Below the pieces are notes generated by a model that saw only the letters and a list, made by a program, of their open reading frames with translations, made no database searches and was not told where the DNA came from. Below are positions 54,312 to 60,347 of a stretch of 60,347 bases of DNA, in pieces. A program made the translations under genes and the position numbers. Position 1 is the first letter of the stretch; each line of letters begins with the position of its first letter. The DNA is from an uncultured bacterium (lineage in GTDB: Bacteria; Vulcanimicrobiota; CADAWZ01). The stretch covers positions 1 through 60,347 of the forward strand of contig CADASF010000003.1 of NCBI GenBank assembly GCA_902790465.1. Direction: 5' to 3'.

Positions 54312-54693
54312 AACCAAAGGAGCTTCTGGAGCAGATTTATATGCCTGTTTGGAAGAAGATATCACAATAAATCCAAGTGAATTTAAGCCAATAAAAACAG
54401 GAATATCCGTAGAAATTCCGAATGGCTTCGAAATACAGGTAAGACCTCGAAGTGGTTTAGCTTTAAAATATGGAATAACTGTTTTAAATTCACCTGGTAC
54501 GATAGACAGCGACTATCGGGGAGAGTTATTAGTAATATTGATAAATCATGGAAAAGAGCCATTTATAATAAAAAATAAAGATAGAATAGCACAAATAGTA
54601 TTGGCAAAAACAGAAAAAGCCAATTTTATTGAAAAAAAAGAACTTACAGAAACTGAAAGAAATAAAAATGGTTTTGGAAGCACTGGAATATAA
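54259..54693 (+). CDS. dut: dUTP diphosphatase
   Basis: 144 residues with all five trimeric dUTPase motifs: GASGADLYA, RPRSGLALK, GTIDSDYRGEL, RIAQIVL and NGFGSTG. It hydrolyses dUTP to dUMP, preventing uracil in DNA. It starts inside the upstream reading frame (53-base overlap), with only weak purines ahead, so expression is probably coupled. The LCP gene follows 24 bases later. Confidence 0.96.
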   Translation: MNIFIKKLNTNAEIPTYKTKGASGADLYACLEEDITINPSEFKPIKTGISVEIPNGFEIQVRPRSGLALKYGITVLNSPGTIDSDYRGELLVILINHGKEPFIIKNKDRIAQIVLAKTEKANFIEKKELTETERNKNGFGSTGI

Positions 54694-54717
54694 TTCAGTC
54701 AAATTGGGTATCTAAAA

Positions 54718-56490
54718 ATGGAAAAAAATAAAGACAAAAAAGAAAAAAAGAAAAATAAATTCAACCTAACAAGACTTTTATTGGTATTGGTATTTTCAAT
54801 ACTTGGAGGCATAATTATCTTTATTGCAGTAGGCGGATATATATACAGTATAACTCCTCCAGGAAAGACAAGTTCTATTTATGACGGTTTCAAAATTTTA
54901 ATGAAACCTGGTACAACTGCATTTAGTGGAAAAGATACCCTTAATATATTATGTCTGGGACTTGATCACAACTACACAGAACAAGGAATTTTATACACAA
55001 AAGGAGCGAGAACAGATACTATATTTGTCCTTTCAATAGATAAAGAAGCCAAATATGTAAATATGCTCTCAATTCCAAGAGATACTTGGGTTTATATAGA
55101 TGGTTATGGCTATAATAAAATAAACAGTGCTTATTCATTTGGTGGTCTTGAATTGGCTAAAAAAACCATATCTGAATTTTTGGGAATCAAAATTGATCAC
55201 TATATTATAATAAAAATCAAAGCTGGAACTGAAATTGTCGATGCACTCGATGGGCTTAATATAGATGTTGAAAAAGATATGGATTATGATGATAACTGGG
55301 GAAATTTACATATTCACCTAAAACAAGGAGAACAAAAATTGACAGGCACTGAAGCTGTCGGATATGCTCGTTTTAGACATGATGAAGAAGGCGACTGGGG
55401 AAGAATGAGAAGACAGCAACAGGTAATAAATGCCCTTGTAAAAGAATTAAAAAAACCTGAAAATATCCTAAAAATAGATAAATTGATAAAAATAGCAAAT
55501 GCAAATATCGAAACAGATTTAAAGCCTGCTGAAATGCTCGACATCTGCAGATGTTATAAAGATTTTGACAAAAAAAATATGGCTACAGGAATTATACATG
55601 GATATGATGATACAAATGCAGATGGTCTTTCGATAATAATTCCAGACAACAATGAGAAAATAAAACTTGTAAGACAATTACTATTGAGACAAGAAGAAAT
55701 AATAATCCCAAATGGCTGTACTGTAAAAATATTAAATGGAAGTCAAACAGAAGGGCTTGCCTCTGAGCTTGCAGACCATTTTGAAAGAAAAGGATACAAA
55801 GTTTCTCGCATTGGAGATGCAGATAAATATGATTATGAAGATTCTGTCATTATTCCAAACAATGCCAAAAAAGGCTCTATAGAAGAAATAACAAATCTTC
55901 TAGGATATATAACAGTTGGACAAAAGCAAGAAGCAGAAAGCAATGAAGATTATACAATCATCATTGGCAATAAATGGCTGAAATGGAAAGAAGAACATCC
56001 TGAAATATTTACCAAAAAAGAAGTAAAAGTAGAAGAAACACCTGTTGATAACTACAATTATAATTCAGGATACAATTCAAACCGAGGTTATAATAATTAC
56101 AATAATAACTACAATAGTGGTTATGAAAAAAATTACACAGAAGTAACACAACCTCAATCAACTTCAACTACAGAAACTAAACAAAACGATCAATCTCAAA
56201 AAACTGAAAATGATTCTACTTCTTCAGATCAACAAAAAGAAAATAATGTAGAAGGTGAACAAAAAGAAAATAAACAAGAGACGACAGAAAAACCTATTGA
56301 GCAACAGACTCAAGAAAATATCCAACAAAGTACAAATACAGAAACTGTTGAGGAAACACCAAAGCCAGAAGTTATTAAAATTCCTCATATTGAGACAACA
56401 GAACAGCCTGTACAAACAGATGAGCCTCAAAATCAAGAAGTAAAGGGAACAATAATCGAAGTTGAGGAAAAAGAAATAGAAAGTGAATAA
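54718..56490 (+). CDS. LytR-CpsA-Psr (LCP) family protein with LytR_C domain and long low-complexity tail
   Basis: 590 residues. Lys-rich cytoplasmic start, one transmembrane helix (about 22-45), LCP catalytic domain (about 78-260): GARTDTIFVLSID, SIPRDTWVYI, KINSAYSFGG, YARFRHDEEGDWGRMRRQQQ. The conserved Arg and Asp residues that bind the polyprenyl diphosphate are present. LytR_C at about 335-420 (CTVKILNGSQTEGLASELAD). The tail is Asn/Tyr/Gly-rich (NYNNNYNSGY) then Gln/Glu/Thr/Pro-rich. LCP enzymes attach glycopolymers to peptidoglycan. Last gene of the HD / PilQ-like / dut operon. Confidence 0.94.
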   Translation: MEKNKDKKEKKKNKFNLTRLLLVLVFSILGGIIIFIAVGGYIYSITPPGKTSSIYDGFKILMKPGTTAFSGKDTLNILCLGLDHNYTEQGILYTKGARTDTIFVLSIDKEAKYVNMLSIPRDTWVYIDGYGYNKINSAYSFGGLELAKKTISEFLGIKIDHYIIIKIKAGTEIVDALDGLNIDVEKDMDYDDNWGNLHIHLKQGEQKLTGTEAVGYARFRHDEEGDWGRMRRQQQVINALVKELKKPENILKIDKLIKIANANIETDLKPAEMLDICRCYKDFDKKNMATGIIHGYDDTNADGLSIIIPDNNEKIKLVRQLLLRQEEIIIPNGCTVKILNGSQTEGLASELADHFERKGYKVSRIGDADKYDYEDSVIIPNNAKKGSIEEITNLLGYITVGQKQEAESNEDYTIIIGNKWLKWKEEHPEIFTKKEVKVEETPVDNYNYNSGYNSNRGYNNYNNNYNSGYEKNYTEVTQPQSTSTTETKQNDQSQKTENDSTSSDQQKENNVEGEQKENKQETTEKPIEQQTQENIQQSTNTETVEETPKPEVIKIPHIETTEQPVQTDEPQNQEVKGTIIEVEEKEIESE

Positions 56491-56492
56491 AT

Positions 56493-56532
56493 AAAAAAGT
56501 TCTCGGTACAAATTGTACCGAGAACTTTTTTA
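56493..56532. terminator. Bidirectional terminator between the LCP gene and the 56544 gene
   Basis: AAAAAAGTTCTCGGTACAA pairs perfectly with TTGTACCGAGAACTTTTTT. Confidence 0.93.
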
Positions 56533-56543
56533 TTTATTAAAGA

Positions 56544-57809
56544 TTAATGATGTGGTGGTCTTGGTCCGCCCATAGGAGGTTTAGGTCCGCCCATAGGAGG
56601 TTTAGGTCCGCCCATAGGAGGTTTAGGTCCACCTGGTGCTGAATGATGTCCACCTACTGGAGGCTTTGGTCCTCCGCCTATTCCGCCTGGTGCTGGATGA
56701 TGTATCACAACAGAACCTCCATGATGTGGCATCGGCGGTGGAGGTGGAGCTGGATGATGTACATGACCTCCATGATGTGGCATTGGTGGTGGAGGTGGTG
56801 GTGGAGCTGGATGATGAATATGTCCAGGTGATGGATGATGTATATGACCTGGTGTACTTGGAGCTGGGTTATATACTATAGGTTCATCATCAAATACTGG
56901 TGGTTCTTGATGAGATGTTGGTGGAGGAGTTGGCATTTCTGGCTTATTTTTATCTATAGCATGTTGAATTGCAGCACCTGCTATTCCGCCAGCTAATGCT
57001 CCTATACCTGCTCCTATTCCTACTCCGATAGCTGTATTTAAACCAACATTAACACCAGTTTCAAATTTGACATTAGGTGTTTGATATGATCCCAATTTTT
57101 CAACACCAAAATCAGGATGGAATGTATGCCAATAACCATCGACTACTTCATAATCCTGATAATGTTCATTACCATATTCATCTGTTCCAATATATTGACT
57201 TTCTGTATGAGTATCTTCAGTTATTACTTCATCATATCCCTCTAAAGTCTTATGCTTAATGTCATGAGACTGCCAAGTAACAACTGGTTTACCGTAATCT
57301 GAATAAGTCTTTGTGACATCATGCATTACTGGCTGACCATTTTCTATAACTGGATTTTGAACAGTTACATTTTGAAGTCCACTTGGAGATGGACCAGGAG
57401 ACCAACTATAATAATCAGAAGGAATTTGTCCCAAATTTTCCTTCATCATATTTGGCTCTTGCCAATCAAGTGTTACAGACTGAATATCATTAGTTGCTTT
57501 TATCTTGTTTAAAGACATATTATAGGCAGTAATACCGCCAGCAATTCCGCCGACAGTTCCACCGATAACAGCTCCTTTTATAGCTGAAGACTTTTCACTG
57601 TCAGTCATCTTCTTAAAAGGATTGCCTACTTTTTTCTGAAATAAACCCTTTTTTAATTCAGGTTCTTCTTTTTCTGATTTTACCAAAGTATCTTGTGTTT
57701 GCAATTCTGAAGTAGCATTTTGATTTTGTTCAGCTACTTTTGCAGAATTAGCATTTGACAAAATAGAACTTGCGGTAAAATTTGTTATTGTTGAAGATAT
57801 AGAGTTCAT
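56544..57809 (-). CDS. Glycine-zipper protein with His/Pro/Gly-rich repeat tail
   Basis: 421 residues, AGGAGGGG ribosome binding site, no signal peptide. Ser/Thr/Asn/Gln-rich start (MNSISSTITNFTASS). First glycine zipper about 79-98 (IKGAVIGGTVGGIAGG), a middle domain with many Tyr/Trp/His (GYWHTFHPDFG, DEYGNEHYQDYE), second glycine zipper about 255-285 (VGIGAGIGALAGGIAGAA). The last 130 residues repeat HHPAPPPPPPMPHHGG and GPKPPMGG; the His pairs could bind metal. Unknown function; the two zippers suggest membrane insertion or oligomerisation. Stands alone, behind a hairpin next to its ribosome binding site. Confidence 0.75.
   Translation of the reverse strand: MNSISSTITNFTASSILSNANSAKVAEQNQNATSELQTQDTLVKSEKEEPELKKGLFQKKVGNPFKKMTDSEKSSAIKGAVIGGTVGGIAGGITAYNMSLNKIKATNDIQSVTLDWQEPNMMKENLGQIPSDYYSWSPGPSPSGLQNVTVQNPVIENGQPVMHDVTKTYSDYGKPVVTWQSHDIKHKTLEGYDEVITEDTHTESQYIGTDEYGNEHYQDYEVVDGYWHTFHPDFGVEKLGSYQTPNVKFETGVNVGLNTAIGVGIGAGIGALAGGIAGAAIQHAIDKNKPEMPTPPPTSHQEPPVFDDEPIVYNPAPSTPGHIHHPSPGHIHHPAPPPPPPPMPHHGGHVHHPAPPPPPMPHHGGSVVIHHPAPGGIGGGPKPPVGGHHSAPGGPKPPMGGPKPPMGGPKPPMGGPRPPHH
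56563..56625. repeat. Three exact 21-bp tandem repeats in the 56544 gene
   Basis: Units 56563-56583, 56584-56604 and 56605-56625 are identical and encode GPKPPMG-type heptads. Such arrays change copy number easily. Confidence 0.9.
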
Positions 57810-57816
57810 AAAATAT

Positions 57817-57841
57817 CCCCTCCTGACCTCCCTAAGGGAGG
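57817..57841 (-). promoter_or_regulatory. Hairpin that can compete with the ribosome binding site of the 56544 gene
   Basis: On the minus strand CCTCCC-TTA-GGGAGG (57827-57841) stands two bases (TC) and A before the Shine-Dalgarno AGGAGGGG (57817-57824). The CCTCCC arm can pair with either GGGAGG or GGAGGGG, so it could hide or free the ribosome site. Confidence 0.45.
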
Positions 57842-57978
57842 AACTATCTTTTATAAAAAAAATCTTCTATTTTAACTTAAATTATATTATACATAAAATT
57901 TTAAAAATTTAAATAGACAAAATGTTAAAATTACAAAGAATTTAGGGATATTTTTTTGATTTTCACCTTTTATATAAT

Positions 57979-58998
57979 CTAATTAACAGAACTTGCTCCC
58001 CAAGGTGCTCCTTTTGCTGTTCCATTATAAATTACATTTTTGACACCTAAAAACGCATTATCCCCTATCTCAACAACACTATTTGGAATAATTAAATTAT
58101 CCAATGAAGTGCAACCACTAAAAGCATTTTGTTTTATAATTCTTATCGTATTTGGAATCTTTACATATTTTAAATTTGCAAAACCTTTAAAAGCATTTTC
58201 TCCAATTATTGTAAATTTAAATAACTTTTGAACTTCTTTATAAGTAGAATAGCCATCTGTTACTCCCTCGTTTGTCCATTCAACAGAATTTGTTACATAC
58301 ATGCTTGGAATAGTGATTGATTCTCTATCTTTATAAAAATATCCTAAACCTAAATCAGGTAACTTTTCGTGAGTAATCTCACTTTTATTACCTTGAAAAA
58401 CTCTTGGTGTTGCTGTTACTACCTGCATAATAACTAAAACTAATGAAGTTACAGAGCAAGCATTAAAATATAAATCTTTAGAATCCTGATATTTTGGTGT
58501 TCCAGATATAAGTGTATAAATAAAATCATAAATAGGAATAAGAAAACCAACAAAAATATATGCCAGCATTGTTAAAGAATATTCTACAATCTTTGCAGAT
58601 GATGTAGTATCTTCTTTGGCTATTTTCATTAACTCTTTTTTTACTTCTACATATCTCTTATCTAAATGAACTTCATCATCATTTAATATCTTAAATAAAT
58701 CAGTTTCATCTATTTTTAATTTTTCAAGCTCTTTTGATAGACATATTGGATTTGTCCACTCTTCAAATTTTTGTGGAAAAAATTCTGCAATGCAATTACC
58801 TACACAATATAAAAAAACGACCAAAATAATACAACCCAAAATACAAATATTCTTTGTAAAATCATTGAAAGGAATCTCCTCATGATATACAGCACTATAA
58901 AACAAAAGCCAAGATACAAATAACAATGATAAAATAAATACAATTATTGTTGTTATTAATAGTGATACCTTATCTGTTTTTTCCTTTTTATCAGACAT
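57979..58998 (-). CDS. Four-helix membrane protein ending in BspA-type leucine-rich repeats
   Basis: 339 residues. Helices at about 12-35, 50-70, 140-165 and 178-200, separated by a charged segment (about 80-135). After about residue 240: FTIIGENAFKGFANLKYVKI, IPNTIRIIKQNAF, IPNSVVEIGDNAF, three BspA repeats, then APWGASS as the closing motif. No lipobox, so here the repeats are carried by an inner-membrane protein, unlike the three lipoproteins. Starts 14 bases after the 59013 gene; the two are an operon. Function unknown. Confidence 0.8.
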   Translation of the reverse strand: MSDKKEKTDKVSLLITTIIVFILSLLFVSWLLFYSAVYHEEIPFNDFTKNICILGCIILVVFLYCVGNCIAEFFPQKFEEWTNPICLSKELEKLKIDETDLFKILNDDEVHLDKRYVEVKKELMKIAKEDTTSSAKIVEYSLTMLAYIFVGFLIPIYDFIYTLISGTPKYQDSKDLYFNACSVTSLVLVIMQVVTATPRVFQGNKSEITHEKLPDLGLGYFYKDRESITIPSMYVTNSVEWTNEGVTDGYSTYKEVQKLFKFTIIGENAFKGFANLKYVKIPNTIRIIKQNAFSGCTSLDNLIIPNSVVEIGDNAFLGVKNVIYNGTAKGAPWGASSVN

Positions 58999-59012
58999 TT
59001 AAATCAACCTTC

Positions 59013-60101
59013 TTAGTTTCTACCCACATAAGCCCTAATTTTTCTGAGAACATAAACAGCCTCATCAAGATTTATATCCTTTACCAATATATTTGGCTTA
59101 TTAGGGTTAAAATCATCACATAGAGCCAATCCAAAATTATTATTTTTAATTTCCAACATATCTAAACCTAAATATAAGAGACTACTCCTTTTAGGTCTAA
59201 TATTTTCAAAAATTCTGAAAGAAGAACTATTTTGAATAGATATTTCTCTGTTTTTCTTATTTCCAGTACTTCCATTACCTTCTATTTTAACTTGATAGTT
59301 ATTAAGACTTATTTTAACCTGATTTATTTTTTCAAAAACAAATTCAGAATTATCAGCTTTTAAAATTGTAATATTTTTAAGACCTGTTCCAAAAAATTCA
59401 TTTTGTCTAGGCAAATTCAATATCCGCTTAGCTTCAGTCAAAACAACAATAACAAATAATTTTGTTAACAACATATGATCTGAATAAAAAAAATCAAAAA
59501 AGGATTTATTTGTCTTTAAATCAGGAAGATAAATTTCTTGCAAAGTTTTTAAATAAATACTAAAAAAAATTATAGGAGATTTTTTATTTCTATTACTAAG
59601 CCCTCCCTCATTTGCAAGACCTTGAACATCAAGATAAATATCTAAAATATTATCTCTATCTATAAATAATCGACTTTTTTTTGTTTTTACCTCAATCCCC
59701 TGAGGAGTTATCGTAAAATAAACTTTTGTCTTAAAAAAAGTAAAAATAAAAAGAGATGATAATATGGAACCAAAAATCATTAACATAAATAAACAGGTAA
59801 ATTCTGAATTACTATTAATAATTAACATTATAAAACCCAACATAGCTATAGACCAAAAAATCATAAACAAAGATGAATTGTGCAAAGTTCTTAAAAAACA
59901 TCTTCCAGAATGATTTGTAAATGTCAATTTATCTTCTTCAACTTTTAAATCAAAATCATATTTTTTATCTAAAAGCACATCTTTAAAAAATATTTTTTTA
60001 TCATATTCTTTTCTTTCAGCATTAAATTTATCTTGTAGTCCCTGTCCTATATTTTGCAAGCCATCAACTAATCCTTTTCCAATATCATCTAAAATTCCCA
60101 T
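59013..60101 (-). CDS. Uncharacterised membrane protein with PH-like region
   Basis: 362 residues from ATG 60101, which has AGGAGGG 6 bases ahead; the longer frame to 60155 lacks a site. Amphipathic start (GILDDIGKGLVDGLQNIGQG), two close helices (about 78-120), then KVYFTITPQGIEVKTKKSRL ... DILDIYL-like strands that recall bacterial PH domains, and a long Asn/Lys-rich soluble part. Not a family I can name. First gene of the operon with the BspA-ended membrane protein. Confidence 0.65.
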   Translation of the reverse strand: MGILDDIGKGLVDGLQNIGQGLQDKFNAERKEYDKKIFFKDVLLDKKYDFDLKVEEDKLTFTNHSGRCFLRTLHNSSLFMIFWSIAMLGFIMLIINSNSEFTCLFMLMIFGSILSSLFIFTFFKTKVYFTITPQGIEVKTKKSRLFIDRDNILDIYLDVQGLANEGGLSNRNKKSPIIFFSIYLKTLQEIYLPDLKTNKSFFDFFYSDHMLLTKLFVIVVLTEAKRILNLPRQNEFFGTGLKNITILKADNSEFVFEKINQVKISLNNYQVKIEGNGSTGNKKNREISIQNSSSFRIFENIRPKRSSLLYLGLDMLEIKNNNFGLALCDDFNPNKPNILVKDINLDEAVYVLRKIRAYVGRN

Positions 60102-60155
60102 AAAAATCCCTCCTATTATGTATTGCACCCAAAAAGTTGTGAAAGCAGATAACAA

Positions 60156-60347
60156 ACTATTTAATTTTTTAGCAGCCCCTTAATAAAATAACTTGTAAAC
60201 AATATTTTTTACCGAAAAGCACCATAATACCCCTACATTTATTTATTAGGATATAAGGTGCATTTAAAATAAAGGTTCAATGCCTTTATTTTAAATAAAA
60301 AACTTGCATTATTTTTAAAATTATAATAAAATAGATACAACTCAAAA
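60156..60347. other. Gene-free end of window with repeat remnants
   Basis: CGAAAAGCACCATAATACCCC (from 60213) resembles 45449-45475. GCACC/GGTGC close a loose hairpin (60220-60262). TTTAAAATAAAGG (60263-60275) pairs perfectly with CCTTTATTTTAAA (60283-60295). No gene seen. Confidence 0.5.

Noticed and set aside
57827-57841. CCTCCC/GGGAGG hairpin as a terminator
   Set aside because: No T run on either strand and it touches a ribosome binding site.
1-60347. tRNA, rRNA and complete insertion sequences
   Set aside because: No cloverleaf with a GGTTCGA-type loop, no rRNA-like stretch and no classical DDE transposase gene were recognised on either strand by eye.

Overview
The window is about 60 kb of AT-rich bacterial DNA. 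It carries three BspA-type leucine-rich-repeat lipoproteins and one BspA-ended membrane protein, a clostripain-type lipoprotein, type IV pilus/type II secretion minor pilins, a PilQ-like periplasmic protein, a Ser/Thr kinase with TPR repeats, a glycogen-type sugar-nucleotide set and a type I restriction system. Lipoproteins plus a secretin-type protein suggest a diderm. Ig-like (Big2), BACON and BspA surface domains suggest an anaerobic, probably gut- or rumen-associated host. I cannot name the phylum; a Riflebacteria-like or similar deep-branching lineage would fit, but this is a guess. No rRNA, tRNA or CRISPR array was seen.

Layout. Positions 1-5.8 kb: the end of a subtilase, two small proteins without signal peptides (one frameshifted, one built of coiled repeats), and a GspJ-like/PilX-like minor pilin pair. 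Positions 6-11.3 kb: two BspA lipoproteins flanking an Rpn-family PD-(D/E)XK nuclease gene with a decayed partial copy beside it. Positions 11.4-17.4 kb (minus strand): PepD dipeptidase, an ATP-grasp protein, and an FHA / kinase-TPR / RsbW-like ATPase signalling operon. Positions 17.6-28.7 kb (plus strand): clostripain lipoprotein, a membrane sensor fused to a Schlafen AlbA_2 domain, a 1507-residue BspA lipoprotein, and a GH13 alpha-amylase without a signal peptide. Positions 28.8-37.6 kb (minus strand): type I restriction genes hsdR, a DUF3644 gene, hsdS and hsdM. These have visibly higher GC than their surroundings. The hsdM-hsdS junction is invaded by a broken Rpn gene and short mobile repeats. 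Positions 37.7-41.3 kb: an orphan pair of complex-I/Ech-like membrane subunits plus an uncharacterised membrane protein. Positions 41.5-45.4 kb: UDP-glucose pyrophosphorylase and a kinase/zinc-ribbon/FHA-like/VWA fusion. Positions 45.5-52.3 kb (minus strand): a glycosyltransferase/ABC exporter pair, then an operon of a degenerate GlgC paralogue, GlgC and an acidic-tailed EcsC-like protein. Positions 52.6-56.5 kb (plus strand): HD hydrolase, PilQ-like protein, dUTPase and an LCP-family protein. Positions 56.5-60.1 kb (minus strand): a glycine-zipper/His-Pro-rich protein and two membrane proteins.

How the genes fit together. The carbohydrate genes (UDP-glucose pyrophosphorylase, GlgC with its catalytically altered partner, alpha-amylase) suggest storage-polysaccharide turnover. 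The BspA, clostripain and subtilase proteins form a surface and proteolysis layer. The points most worth following are: (1) both Rpn genes carry a near-consensus Shine-Dalgarno exactly 5 nt before an in-frame internal ATG, as expected for an intragenic C-terminal partner protein; (2) a copy of the hsdM tail left next to hsdS records an insertion in the restriction locus; (3) the one-polypeptide kinase/FHA-like/VWA hub has a palindromic operator-like promoter; (4) a transmembrane sensor is fused to AlbA_2; (5) the NuoL-like subunit appears to lack its proton-channel Glu. All protein calls come from reading motifs by eye, not from database searches.
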